NCBI RefSeq assembly: GCF_014651675.1
Contig: NZ_BMXI01000001.1
Coordinates: forward strand, 1 to 62,448
Length of the DNA stretch: 62,448 bases
DNA from: Roseibacillus persicicus
Lineage (GTDB): Bacteria; Verrucomicrobiota; Verrucomicrobiia; Verrucomicrobiales; Akkermansiaceae
Direction: 5' to 3'
The notes under the pieces were generated by a model that made no database searches, was not told where the DNA came from, and was given only the letters and a program-made list of their open reading frames with translations. A program made the translations under genes and the position numbers. Shown piece by piece: positions 43,595 to 52,212 of the stretch (position 1 is its first letter; the number at the start of each line of letters is the position of its first letter).

Positions 43595-44263
43595 ATGTCC
43601 TTTTCCAAAATTGCTCTCCTTTTGGCCCTGCCTGTTGTTTTAGCGAGTTGTGGGTCGAAAGACCTCATCAGCTCAGACCAGCCCGCAGCCCCGACTCTGC
43701 CGACCGTCCCTAGCGAACCCGAGTTCGTGAATCCTTTTCCCGAAGGCACCTACGACCACTTCAAGGCGGAGCCAAATTACAAGAAGACCTACAACGTCTA
43801 TCGCAACCACTATCTCCTTTCTTCCATGACGCCGGATAGTGCCAGCCTGGTGATCAATCTGGGAACCCAGCGGGCCCAGTTGCTGCACGATGGCCAAGTT
43901 GCCATGGACTATCCCGTCGCTACCGGAAAGTCCTCCCACCCCACCCCTCCTGGTGAATACAAAATCTTGGAAAAGATTAAGGACAAGCGCTCCAACACCT
44001 ACGGCCGCATTCTCAATGCCAGTGGCGGCGTGGTAAATAGTGATGCGGATGCCCGGAAGGACAAGATCCCCGCCGGCGGCAAATTCCTCGGAGCTTCCAT
44101 GCCCTATTGGATGCGCTTCACTTGGACCGGAATTGGGCACCACGTCGGCAACGTCCCACGCTACCCCGCGTCACATGGTTGCATTCGCGGCAAACGCTCC
44201 ACCATGCCGGAAGTCTATTCCAAGGTGAAGGTGGGCACCCCGGTTTCCATCGTGGAATACTAG
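43595..44263 (+). CDS. L,D-transpeptidase (YkuD domain) lipoprotein
   Basis: A 222-residue lipoprotein from ATG 43595 (MSFSKIALLL); another in-frame ATG lies at 43565. The lipobox is LASC. A Pro-rich spacer leads to the YkuD domain: LVINLGTQRAQLLHDGQ (about 84-100), ATGKSSHPTPPGEYKI (about 108-123) and the active-site segment HHVGNVPRYPASHGCIRG (about 185-202), with catalytic Cys and the paired His. It makes 3-3 cross-links or attaches lipoprotein to peptidoglycan in the periplasm. Ends at a strong terminator. Confidence 0.92.
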   Translation: MSFSKIALLLALPVVLASCGSKDLISSDQPAAPTLPTVPSEPEFVNPFPEGTYDHFKAEPNYKKTYNVYRNHYLLSSMTPDSASLVINLGTQRAQLLHDGQVAMDYPVATGKSSHPTPPGEYKILEKIKDKRSNTYGRILNASGGVVNSDADARKDKIPAGGKFLGASMPYWMRFTWTGIGHHVGNVPRYPASHGCIRGKRSTMPEVYSKVKVGTPVSIVEY

Positions 44264-44290
44264 GACTCTACCAAACAACCATTTCTGCCG

Positions 44291-44335
44291 AGGCTCGGGT
44301 CGACCTGTCCAAAGGTCATCACCCGGGCCTTTTTC
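44291..44335 (+). terminator. Rho-independent terminator after the L,D-transpeptidase gene
   Basis: Outer stem AGGCTCGGGT (44291-44300) pairs with ACCCGGGCCT (44321-44330, one G-U pair). An inner stem GACCT/AGGTC is followed by five T (44330-44334). Its 3' end reaches the stop codon of the convergent acpS gene. Confidence 0.85.
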
Positions 44336-44720
44336 AGTCCCGCACGAGAATGACCGCATTGGCTGCCGCGTAGTGCTGGGCGTGCGTCAGGCTGATCTTG
44401 ATGTCGCCGACCTTGTTCTTTTCAGCAAAAGCAAGAGCTGCACCGCTCAGCACCACCCCAGGTTCCCCCGACGGCTTGCGAACAATCTGGAGATCCAACC
44501 ATCCCACGTCCTTGCCGATCCCCGTGCCGAAGGCTTTGGAGATCGCTTCCTTGGCCGCGAACCGGGCGGCATAGTGAATCGCGCACCGCTTTTGGCGCTG
44601 GCAGTATTCTTGTTCTTCTTCGGTAAAGATGCGATTGAGAAACTTCGCACCGAATTCCTCGATGGAAGCCTCGATTCTCGAAACCTCGACCACGTCGATA
44701 CCGATTCCGAACAGATGCAT
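44334..44720 (-). CDS. acpS: Holo-[acyl-carrier-protein] synthase
   Basis: A 128-residue phosphopantetheinyl transferase. FGIGIDVVEVSRIE (4-17) and AARFAAKEAISKAFG (about 51-65) are the two AcpS signatures with the Mg-binding Asp and Glu; SLTHAQHYAAANAV is near the C-terminus. It transfers 4'-phosphopantetheine from CoA to ACP. The ATG shares its A with the pdxJ stop (TGATG), so it is translationally coupled. Confidence 0.96.
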   Translation of the reverse strand: MHLFGIGIDVVEVSRIEASIEEFGAKFLNRIFTEEEQEYCQRQKRCAIHYAARFAAKEAISKAFGTGIGKDVGWLDLQIVRKPSGEPGVVLSGAALAFAEKNKVGDIKISLTHAQHYAAANAVILVRD

Positions 44721-45469
44721 CAGGCCTCCGGGTAACGGCCCATCAAGGCCCTCATCTCGCGCACCGCACTTTCGAATCCAACCAGAATCGAACGCGCAAC
44801 AATGCTGTGTCCGATATTCAACTCAGTCAGATGGGGCACCTCAAGAAACTGGGTCAGATTTTCGTAATTCAAGCCATGCCCCGCATTCACCTGCAGGTTC
44901 GCTCCATGTCCCGCGATCGCCGCCTCTTTGATACGGGTCAGCTCCGCAATCTTCCCTTCCCCATCCGCATTGGCAAAGGCTCCCGTGTGCAACTCGATCA
45001 TTTCGGCTCCGGTCTTCGAAGCCGCTTCCACCTGAGGGAGGTCAGGATCGATGAAGAGACTGATCCGAATACCGGCCTCTTGCAGCGCTGTGACGGTAGC
45101 GCGAGTTTCCTCAAAAAATTCTGCTACATCGAGGCCACCCTCGGTTGTCACCTCTTCCCGCGTCTCAGGCACCATGCAAACAAAGTCTGGCTTCAACTTC
45201 AGCGCCAACGCCAGCATCTCGGGGGTATTTCCCATCTCCAGATTCAAGGGCAGAGAACATTTCTCACGAATCTCGAAGGCGTCCCGCTCCTGCATGTGTC
45301 GCCGGTCACCCCGAACGTGGATGGTGATGGAATCTGCCCCGCCCGCTTTTGCCGCCTGACAAGCTTCCAACGGACTGGGCTCCGCATTGGGAGAATCAGG
45401 AAGCAAGGCATAGCGGGACTGACGCAAGGTAGCGACATGGTCGACATTGACACCGAGGAGCAAACTCAT
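44720..45469 (-). CDS. pdxJ: Pyridoxine 5'-phosphate synthase
   Basis: A 249-residue TIM-barrel enzyme. LLLGVNVDHVATLRQSR (3-19), ITIHVRGDRRHMQERD (about 48-63), LNLEMGNTPEM, SLFIDPDL and the glycine-rich VNAGHGLNYEN (about 192-202) are PdxJ landmarks. It condenses 1-deoxy-xylulose 5-phosphate with aminoacetone 3-phosphate to pyridoxine phosphate. The pdxJ-acpS order is widespread in Gram-negative bacteria. Confidence 0.96.
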   Translation of the reverse strand: MSLLLGVNVDHVATLRQSRYALLPDSPNAEPSPLEACQAAKAGGADSITIHVRGDRRHMQERDAFEIREKCSLPLNLEMGNTPEMLALALKLKPDFVCMVPETREEVTTEGGLDVAEFFEETRATVTALQEAGIRISLFIDPDLPQVEAASKTGAEMIELHTGAFANADGEGKIAELTRIKEAAIAGHGANLQVNAGHGLNYENLTQFLEVPHLTELNIGHSIVARSILVGFESAVREMRALMGRYPEA

Positions 45470-45502
45470 GGAAATAGAAGGGGTTGTGCCGCGACAACCG
45501 CC

Positions 45503-45519
45503 CTTGAAACACTTTCAAG
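45503..45519. other. Small inverted repeat between pdxJ and the TPR gene
   Basis: A 7-bp perfect stem CTTGAAA/TTTCAAG with a 3-base loop, 46 bases past the stop of the minus-strand TPR gene and in the leader of pdxJ. There is no T-tract, so a terminator role is weak; it could be an operator-like site. Confidence 0.3.
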
Positions 45520-45564
45520 TCGCGATGCCGTAAGCTGATTTGATTCGAGATAAAAGAAAGTGAG

Positions 45565-46374
45565 CTATTCGTTGCCGATCTCTTCCTCTTCCCCGCCATA
45601 GAAGCTCTTCACGTATCCGAACTCGATGAGAGTGTCCTGCCAGTTGGCGACCGCGTTCAATCCACCGAAGACCCGCACCGCCGACATGATCCACTGGTTC
45701 GCGGCCTCATCGTCATTCTCGTGGTAGGCTAGAGCAGCTTTGGAGTAATAGGTGAAGGGAGTATCGTCCCAGTCTTCCCAATTGGCCTCGGCCAATTCAC
45801 GGGCTTCCGCATCCTGACCCAATTTCAAGTGGGCGAGGAGGGTTTTGAAGAGCGCGAGATGATGCAGGTTGAGGGTGGGCTCGTCCATCTCGCCGTCGGC
45901 GTTCTCCTCCAGACGCTTGGCCAGAGTTTGCATCTTCTCGATGCACGCCTTCCACTCTTTGGTCACGAAGTCCATCTCGGCGAGGTTGAACAGGATACCC
46001 GTGTTTTTCTCATCGATTGCCAAAGCCCGCTGGAAAGCCTCACGAGCCTTGTTGAACGAACGGAACTCCACATGGCAAGACCCCTTGAGGTTCCAGAGGC
46101 CTGGATCTTCGTCGAAGATTGCCACGGCTTGATAGATCTCATCCAGAGCCTCGAATGTGCGCTTCTGGCGGAAAAACTGCTCAGCCTTCAACTTGTGCTG
46201 CCCATATGCTTGGCGCTTGGCCTCCGTCAAATTGCTAAACCGGTTCATGTAGCCCGGCATCTCGACCTTCTTGAGTGCTTCTTCCTGTTCCAAAGCCTCA
46301 TCCTGCGCAAGGACCGGGCCCTGAATGGCTCCCAGAAGGGTCAGCGAAAGAAAGAGATTGCGAGTCATTGTCAT
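45565..46374 (-). CDS. Exported TPR-repeat protein
   Basis: A 269-residue protein from ATG 46374 (MTMTRNLFL); the frame is open to 46668, where it runs antisense inside nadD. Signal peptide to about GPVLAQ. Tetratricopeptide-like units follow: AEQFFRQKRTFEALDEIYQAV (about 65-85), GLWNLKGSCHVEFRSFNKAREAFQRAL (about 93-119) and ILFNLAEMDFVTKEWKACIE (about 127-146), then a C-terminal helical region. Acidic tail. A periplasmic or surface scaffold is likely; no partner is evident. The nadD stop is 40 bases upstream, so it may belong to the scpA-nadD transcript. Confidence 0.75.
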   Translation of the reverse strand: MTMTRNLFLSLTLLGAIQGPVLAQDEALEQEEALKKVEMPGYMNRFSNLTEAKRQAYGQHKLKAEQFFRQKRTFEALDEIYQAVAIFDEDPGLWNLKGSCHVEFRSFNKAREAFQRALAIDEKNTGILFNLAEMDFVTKEWKACIEKMQTLAKRLEENADGEMDEPTLNLHHLALFKTLLAHLKLGQDAEARELAEANWEDWDDTPFTYYSKAALAYHENDDEAANQWIMSAVRVFGGLNAVANWQDTLIEFGYVKSFYGGEEEEIGNE

Positions 46375-46414
46375 ACCAGAATTAATGAAACGGCAAAGCC
46401 TCTCTGGCAAGCTC

Positions 46415-47029
46415 TCATTGCCGATAGGGACGATTCCGATCCAAATATTGCTCAACCTGCGCCTCCAGCCAGCCAGCGGGCACAGGCTCACCCTGAACCA
46501 GCATTCCGCGAATGGCGGAGGACGATGCGGGGTGATTACCGGACACAAATTCCACCCGGGCACCCTCGTGAAGAATGGCAGTAGGCTCCCCCTCGACCTC
46601 GCGGGCATGCACGATGAATTCCACGAGCTCCGCCAGATAGGAAAAGCGGTTCCATGTCGGCAGAACAACCCACTGGTCCCAACCCATGAGCCAGGAAAGC
46701 TTGGCTCCCGCGAACTGCTCTTGAAACGCCTCCGCAGTCCGCCAGGAAAAAGAGGGAATCGGTTGGTGATACTCCCAGTCGCTGACCTCCGCCCAAGGAA
46801 GGTCTCGCGTCGCCAGGCGCAGCATCTCCAGCCTCTGGGCTTCGCTCGCGCCGGCGGCTGCTTCCTTGTGAGGAGATTGCCGACAGGGCAAAAAAATCAC
46901 CCGGTCGAGCGACAAGGCCTCCACCGCGCGGGCCGCAACCTCGATGTGCCCCTCATGCACGGGGTCAAAGGTTCCACCAAAGAGCGCAATGCGCGGCCTT
47001 TCCTGCTCAGACTGTTGCTCGGCGCTCAA
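46415..47029 (-). CDS. nadD: Nicotinate-nucleotide adenylyltransferase
   Basis: A 204-residue protein starting at TTG 47029. The start is supported by a GGAG on the minus strand about 8 bases upstream, inside scpA. LFGGTFDPVHEGHIEVA (about 15-31) holds the HxGH nucleotidyltransferase motif, SWLMGWDQW is the dinucleotide region, and SSSAIRGML (about 178-186) is the ISSTxIR-like motif. It adenylates nicotinate mononucleotide to deamido-NAD. Overlaps the end of scpA by 23 bases. Confidence 0.95.
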   Translation of the reverse strand: MSAEQQSEQERPRIALFGGTFDPVHEGHIEVAARAVEALSLDRVIFLPCRQSPHKEAAAGASEAQRLEMLRLATRDLPWAEVSDWEYHQPIPSFSWRTAEAFQEQFAGAKLSWLMGWDQWVVLPTWNRFSYLAELVEFIVHAREVEGEPTAILHEGARVEFVSGNHPASSSAIRGMLVQGEPVPAGWLEAQVEQYLDRNRPYRQ

Positions 47030-47741
47030 TTTCGATATCTCCTAACAATAGATCCTGCCTCACTCGGAACTGATTCATCTTCATCAGCTCTAGAACGGCC
47101 AAAAAGGTGACGATCACTTCCGACTTGGTCGTCGCATTTTCGAAAAGGGACTGGAAGCGCCGACTCTGGCCCGGTCGCATCTCCGCCAGCAAGTATTCCA
47201 CCTTATCCGAGACCGTATACCTGTCATCGACAATCTGGCCGAAATCATGGGCGGCCTCGAAGCGCTTGAGGACTTTCTGAAAAGCTTGAATCAGGTCAAA
47301 GATGGACAACTCTCCCACCGGGTCGGTCTCCACGGGCGGTAGCTCCGGCTTTTCGGGACTATGGGGGAAATAATCCTCCTGCTCCTGTTCGCGAATGGAG
47401 AGGTAACTCGCCGCATCCTTGAACTTCTTGTATTCGATGAGCTGGCGAATCAACTCCCAGCGAGGATCATCTTCATCAATATCTTCCTCGGGGGGGCGCT
47501 CCTGCTTGGGCAAGAGAGTCCGGCTCTTGAGATAAATGAGGTTCGCCGCCATCACGATGAACTCCGAGGCCAGATCGATATTGAGCATTCGGAAGGTCTC
47601 GATATAATCGAGATACTGCCGGGTGATCTTCTCGATCGAAACCTCGGTAATATCGAGCTCCTCCCTTTTAATCAGGTAAAGCAAGAGGTCCAGCGGACCC
47701 TCGAAGATGTCCAGCTTGACCTTATATTCGGTCTCTTCCAC
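47007..47741 (-). CDS. scpA: Segregation and condensation protein A
   Basis: A 244-residue kleisin starting at GTG 47741. VKLDIFEGPLDLLLYLIKRE (8-27) is the ScpA N-terminal motif that binds the SMC neck; AANLIYLKSRTLLPK (about 70-84) follows, and the C-terminal winged helix (about 175-240) ends VTFLAVLELMKMNQFRVRQ. It bridges SMC heads together with ScpB during chromosome condensation. Neither scpB nor smc is in the window. Confidence 0.94.
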   Translation of the reverse strand: MEETEYKVKLDIFEGPLDLLLYLIKREELDITEVSIEKITRQYLDYIETFRMLNIDLASEFIVMAANLIYLKSRTLLPKQERPPEEDIDEDDPRWELIRQLIEYKKFKDAASYLSIREQEQEDYFPHSPEKPELPPVETDPVGELSIFDLIQAFQKVLKRFEAAHDFGQIVDDRYTVSDKVEYLLAEMRPGQSRRFQSLFENATTKSEVIVTFLAVLELMKMNQFRVRQDLLLGDIEIERRATV

Positions 47742-47857
47742 GGCGCTTTGGTAAAGGAGGTCACGCTGGGGTGCGAGGGAAATTCGACAGAAGACGTCGA
47801 TAATTTGCTTGTTGGCATTTAGGCCGTGGAAGGCTATCGCCTCACCCGCAGTAGCGT

Positions 47858-49537
47858 ATGAAACTTTCAGAGGAGAGATTGGCAGAATTCAATGGCCGCA
47901 TGAATGATTGGATTTCCAAGCAGGGCTTGCTCTTCCAGCTAACTCACGGAGGGACAGGGCTTGGGGGACGCCCCCCAATCGTCGGTTCAATCGTGCGAAG
48001 CCTGATTTCCATCGTGGTGTTGCTCGTGGTTGCGGTGCTCGGTTACGGCGGTTTCCTCTTCTGGAAAGCCTCGGGCGATGAGCTGCCCAAACAATTCGAC
48101 AAGGGGATCGCGGCCGGTCTGGGCCTGGGGGCTGAGGACGAGATCGCGGCTCTGGGTTTCGATCGCGACATGAGCTCTGGCTCCTACAAATCCCTTCTCG
48201 CCAAGGGCAATGACACCTCCTTCTTCACAGGATTGGAGGCTCGTGGAATCAGCTTTCCGATGGGCTTGACGAGCGGCCTTTTCGGAGAATGGAACGTCGA
48301 CACCATCACCATCGATAGCCTGAGTGTTGGGCTAAAAGCAGGTGAAGCGGACGACGAGAGATCGTCCCAATCCTGGCAATCCCTCTTCCACACTCGGCCC
48401 GACTTTAATTTCACGAAAATTGACGCCAAAGAAGCCAATTTCACCTGGGGTTACAGTGCCCCCGCAACCTGGGGTTCCCTGCTGAATACCAAGATGCACG
48501 CTACCCGGACGAGTGAGGGCTGGACTCTACAGTTCCGCGGCGGAACCTTTTCGCAAGGCATTTTCCGTCACTTTCAGGTCGAGGAAATGACCGTCATGTT
48601 GGATCGCACCGGCGGACTCAAGGTTCCTGCCGCCCTCATGTCCTACGATGGAGGTGCCCTGACTTGGAGCGGAGAAATGGCCTCGGGAGGAGCCAGCCCG
48701 GAATTTGCCATCCGGGGAGAACTCAACAACATTCCCGTTCACGCCTTCCTTCCCCGCGGCTTACTCGCTTTGGCCAACGGTAATATTTCTGGCAAGTTGA
48801 CCGCCAGTGGCTCGACCAATTCGTCGGACGGAATCTGCTACCAAATCGAAGCCCGCCCCGAAGGAGCGGAGGGCATTCATATCACCAAGGAGCTGCCTTT
48901 GCTCAGAATGCTCAGCCACCTCGACCCCCGGCGTTCCTATCGCAAGCTCCCCTTCAATCGGGGTGCTTTCACGATCGAAACCAAAGGCGACACAATCTGG
49001 TTCAAGGAGATTGAACTGACTTCAACTGAGGAGGAAAGCACCCAGACCTTTGCCCGCCTCAGAGGCTCCTTCAAAGCCAGCCCGACAACCGCCAAAGAAC
49101 TCGCGGAGGAATCGACCATCTTCAAGGCGGCCGCAGAAAACGCCACAACGGGAACCATCGGAGCCTCTCCCGAGCCGGAAATCGGTGAGGATATTGGGGA
49201 AAAAATTCTGAACAACTTCCGCCTACTCCAGTTCAGCAACCCGCACAGGGAGTTGCTCTACATGACCAAGGACGATGAAGACAAGGAACTGCTCAGGCAT
49301 CGTCTCGAGCTAATCAACCGCCGGAAGTTCCGCTTTCCTTTCGTATTGGACGGAGAGGTCAGTCTGGCGGTGCCAAAGAGTGCTTTCGAAAAGGTGGGAC
49401 CACTCCCTGAAGTGACCGAGGACCCAAGCGACGCCGACCTCCGCTGGATTCGCATTCCTCTGCGCAACATCATCTCCCGTTCGACCGAGGACCTGAGCGC
49501 AGCTTGGGAACAGGCAATGGAAGAAGCGGGGCAATAA
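47858..49537 (+). CDS. Membrane-anchored AsmA-like protein (tentative)
   Basis: A 559-residue protein with one transmembrane helix (about 46-68, LISIVVLLVVAVLGYGGFLF), then a large beta-rich region. Stretches such as LPRGLLALANGNISGKLTASGST (split over 303-325) recall the AsmA/TamB 'G-x-(V/I)-x-G-x-(L/I)-x-(A/G)-x-G' pattern, but the full AsmA domain is not clear. The C-terminal 130 residues are acidic and helical. Divergent from scpA. A role in envelope lipid transport would be expected if the AsmA link holds; it is inference. Confidence 0.6.
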   Translation: MKLSEERLAEFNGRMNDWISKQGLLFQLTHGGTGLGGRPPIVGSIVRSLISIVVLLVVAVLGYGGFLFWKASGDELPKQFDKGIAAGLGLGAEDEIAALGFDRDMSSGSYKSLLAKGNDTSFFTGLEARGISFPMGLTSGLFGEWNVDTITIDSLSVGLKAGEADDERSSQSWQSLFHTRPDFNFTKIDAKEANFTWGYSAPATWGSLLNTKMHATRTSEGWTLQFRGGTFSQGIFRHFQVEEMTVMLDRTGGLKVPAALMSYDGGALTWSGEMASGGASPEFAIRGELNNIPVHAFLPRGLLALANGNISGKLTASGSTNSSDGICYQIEARPEGAEGIHITKELPLLRMLSHLDPRRSYRKLPFNRGAFTIETKGDTIWFKEIELTSTEEESTQTFARLRGSFKASPTTAKELAEESTIFKAAAENATTGTIGASPEPEIGEDIGEKILNNFRLLQFSNPHRELLYMTKDDEDKELLRHRLELINRRKFRFPFVLDGEVSLAVPKSAFEKVGPLPEVTEDPSDADLRWIRIPLRNIISRSTEDLSAAWEQAMEEAGQ

Positions 49538-49549
49538 TCCCCGCTTCCC

Positions 49550-50428
49550 TTACAGAGCCAACCGCTCAACCACCTCACTCGTCGCTCGCCCTTTGTTCAA
49601 GGTATAGAAGTGAATCCCCGGGATTCCTTCCTTAATCAGCTCTTCGCACTGGCTGGTGGCAAAGTCGATCCCGAGAGCAGTGACATCATCTTCGAAGCTG
49701 TCTTTGAGCAGTCGCTGCAACTTGGCCGGGAAACGAGCGCCAGCCGCCAGCTCAGCCATACGCACCATACTCTTGCGCGATGTCACGGGCATCACCCCAG
49801 CGATGATGGGAATATTGATCCCAGCCAGTTCACAGCGATCGCGGAAGTCGAAAAGGTCGTGATTGTCGAAAAAGAGCTGGGTGCAGATGTAGTCAGCGCC
49901 CTCATCCACTTTCGCCTTAAGGTAATCCATCTCCATCAACCGGTTGGGAGTCTCCGGGTGCCCTTCAGGGAATCCCGCCACCCCAATTCCAAAGTCAGGG
50001 CTCGTCGAATCTCGGTTGAAATTCGCAATGAACCTCACCAAGTCCCCCGCATAGGGAAAGTCGTCATCCATCCGGTTGTATTCCGGCATATTGCGCGGCG
50101 GATCACCTCTCAGTGCCAGAATGTTGCCTACCCCCGCATCCGCATAGCGACTCAGGATCTGAGCGATTTCTTCCTTGCTGTGCAACACGCAGGTCAGATG
50201 CGGCACGGCGGGAATCTCGGTCTCCTCCAGAATACGAATCACGAGATCGTGAGTCAGGTCCCGGGTCGTTCCTCCCGCACCGTAGGTCACACTCACGAAG
50301 GACGGCTTCTTGGAAGCCAACTCCCTCACCACCTCGAAAAGCGAATCGGCCCCTGCAGCCGTTTTGGGCGGAAAAAATTCAAAGGATATAGAAGGTTGAT
50401 TGGCAGCCAGGAGGTCACGAATATGCAC
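49550..50428 (-). CDS. metF: 5,10-Methylenetetrahydrofolate reductase
   Basis: A 292-residue flavoprotein TIM barrel. SFEFFPPKTAAG (14-25), SVTYGAGGTTRD (about 46-57), HLTCVLHSKEEI (about 77-88), ILALRGDPP (about 103-111) and FIVTQLFFDN-like YICTQLFFDNHDLF (about 179-192) are MetF motifs. It reduces methylene-THF to methyl-THF for methionine synthesis. Divergent from the EF-hand gene; no SAM riboswitch is seen in the 87-base leader. Confidence 0.95.
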   Translation of the reverse strand: MHIRDLLAANQPSISFEFFPPKTAAGADSLFEVVRELASKKPSFVSVTYGAGGTTRDLTHDLVIRILEETEIPAVPHLTCVLHSKEEIAQILSRYADAGVGNILALRGDPPRNMPEYNRMDDDFPYAGDLVRFIANFNRDSTSPDFGIGVAGFPEGHPETPNRLMEMDYLKAKVDEGADYICTQLFFDNHDLFDFRDRCELAGINIPIIAGVMPVTSRKSMVRMAELAAGARFPAKLQRLLKDSFEDDVTALGIDFATSQCEELIKEGIPGIHFYTLNKGRATSEVVERLAL

Positions 50429-50515
50429 GGCCAGATTAACGGCAAATTTCGTTTGATTGACAACTATTAAGAAAACTGCGCGACTTTTGAGACAACCAAT
50501 TGTTAAATCGCTGTA

Positions 50516-51277
50516 ATGAAAAGACTGATTGCCAGTTCATCCCTCGCTCTCCTCCTTGGCACCCAAGCCATGGCCGAACAGGAGGGCCAGAAGCGACCGG
50601 ATCGAAATCGAGGCGAACGAACCTCTGATTTCGCGGACAGGTTTTTCAAACAACTCGATGTCAATGAGGATGGCAATGTTGATGCTGAGGAATTCAATGC
50701 CAATCCCCGGCTCGAAAACGCTACTCCCGAGCAACGCGAAGTCTTGTTCAAACGCATCGACAAGAATGGGGACGGCCTCATTCAGCGCCATGAAATGAAG
50801 CCTCCAAAAGGCCATGGCCGCAATGAGCGGCCCAATTGGCTGGCAGAAGGCCCCGTGAGCTACGAAAAGTTTGCCAAGAGCCCTCGGGTAGAGCGCCTTT
50901 CTGAGGAAATGCGGCGCAAGCTGTTCGATCGCATGGATAAGAACGGAGACGGTGTTCTAAGCGCCGAGGACATGCCCCGACGAGGACGCGGAGAAGGCGA
51001 TCGGCGGGAAAATGGAGGGCGCCGCCCGGAACGCCCCATCTCCCATATGGACCTCGACACCGACGAGGACGGTAAAATCTCATTCCCCGAGTTCCAGGAA
51101 GCCCCGTTTAACCGAGGCCTTGGCGAAGACGAAGCGGAAGACCGCTTCGAAGCTCACGACCAGGATGGCGACGGCTTCCTTTCCCCGGACGAAATCGCCA
51201 CCAAGCCCGATCGCCCCGAACGCCCCGAGAGGCAAATGAAGCCCGAAAGACCGGAACCATCTTCTCCCAAAAAGTAG
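50516..51277 (+). CDS. Secreted EF-hand calcium-binding protein with five loops
   Basis: A 253-residue protein with signal peptide MKRLIASSSLALLLGTQAMA. Five canonical 12-residue EF-hand loops: residues 48-59 (DVNEDGNVDAEE), 82-93 (DKNGDGLIQRHE), 141-152 (DKNGDGVLSAED), 181-192 (DTDEDGKISFPE) and 215-226 (DQDGDGFLSPDE). The spacers are Arg/Pro/Glu-rich, giving low complexity at about 155-175 and 230-253. It probably binds Ca2+ in the periplasm or outside the cell. Secreted EF-hand proteins are common in Verrucomicrobiota and Planctomycetota; their roles are unknown. Confidence 0.87.
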   Translation: MKRLIASSSLALLLGTQAMAEQEGQKRPDRNRGERTSDFADRFFKQLDVNEDGNVDAEEFNANPRLENATPEQREVLFKRIDKNGDGLIQRHEMKPPKGHGRNERPNWLAEGPVSYEKFAKSPRVERLSEEMRRKLFDRMDKNGDGVLSAEDMPRRGRGEGDRRENGGRRPERPISHMDLDTDEDGKISFPEFQEAPFNRGLGEDEAEDRFEAHDQDGDGFLSPDEIATKPDRPERPERQMKPERPEPSSPKK

Positions 51278-51311
51278 GAGCCGTTCGCGAGTAAAACTTC
51301 AATAGGTTAAA

Positions 51312-51653
51312 ATGATCGAAACCCTGGTCGGGCTGCACGTGGTGGATGCCGAAGTTTATGCGGAGTACCGCCGAAGAATGACACCCTTGCTCCAGTCGGT
51401 TGGGGGTGGATTCCGGTATGATTTTGAAATCTCGCAAACACTGAAGGCTGAAACGCCAGAGACGATCAACCGGCTGTTCATCATCACGTTTCCCAACCCG
51501 AAAGCGAGAGAAGAGTTCTTCAAAGATTCCACCTATCTCGAAATCAAACAGGCTCTTTTTGAACGTGGAGTGGCAGCAACTACAATCATTGCGGAGTATT
51601 CCCGTGGCTCCGAGAACCAATCCGAAGAAGAGGCAAACTCCACCAGATCCTAA
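51312..51653 (+). CDS. DUF1330-like dimeric alpha/beta-barrel protein
   Basis: A 113-residue protein. GLHVVDAEVYAEYRRRMTPL (7-26), GGGFRYDFE (about 31-39), NRLFIITFPNPKAREEFF (about 53-70) and STYLEIKQAL follow the DUF1330 pattern of a ferredoxin-like fold. Activity is unknown. The C-terminal 20 residues are polar and disordered. The stop codon TAA is part of a CCTAACA motif copy. Confidence 0.7.
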   Translation: MIETLVGLHVVDAEVYAEYRRRMTPLLQSVGGGFRYDFEISQTLKAETPETINRLFIITFPNPKAREEFFKDSTYLEIKQALFERGVAATTIIAEYSRGSENQSEEEANSTRS

Positions 51654-51737
51654 CAAGTCAAAACACTCAAACTCCGACCGCGCCAGCGAGTTTGAGGTAG
51701 GTCCCGCAGAATCAACCGAACGAGTTTCGCTATCAAT

Positions 51738-52193
51738 TTAAAGCTCAACTCCCATTCGCTCGAGAGCCTTGGGGGGCACTTCGAAGCGCACGTATTGGGT
51801 CAACGTATCCAACACTTTTTCCCCCGCCTTGTCGGCAAGAAGCTCCACTTTGACAGGGTAGGATTCGTGGTAACTCATCCCCTTGAGCGCCCCGGACCGG
51901 CCCTCATAGCTTTCTGCCGACCCTAGCGGAATCACTTTGAATTCCGAAAACTCCTTACTATCTCCGCTGGGAAAACTGAATCGCAGAAAGCGCGCTCCGG
52001 CGGGTGGGCCGGAGAGCTCGACTTCCACGGAAAGGACGATCGTCTTTTGACTCGGAAACAGAACGAAACCAGCATTGACCACCTCCATGATTTTGGAACT
52101 CTGCGCCCTCGGAGGCAATAGGCCCGCTTGCTCAAAGGAAGAGCACGAACAAACCAACAGACCAAAAAATGGAACCAACCAAGCCAATTTCAT
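51738..52193 (-). CDS. Hypothetical lipoprotein
   Basis: A 151-residue protein from ATG 52193 (MKLAWLVPFFGLLVCSC); upstream codons to 52247 overlap the pgi end and are not signal-like. Lipobox LVCSC. The mature part is a small beta domain (KTIVLSVEVELSGPPAGARFLRF). It starts 20 bases after the pgi stop and is probably transcribed with pgi. No family recognised. Confidence 0.65.
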   Translation of the reverse strand: MKLAWLVPFFGLLVCSCSSFEQAGLLPPRAQSSKIMEVVNAGFVLFPSQKTIVLSVEVELSGPPAGARFLRFSFPSGDSKEFSEFKVIPLGSAESYEGRSGALKGMSYHESYPVKVELLADKAGEKVLDTLTQYVRFEVPPKALERMGVEL

Positions 52194-52212
52194 CTGAATT
52201 CCACAGCCCTTT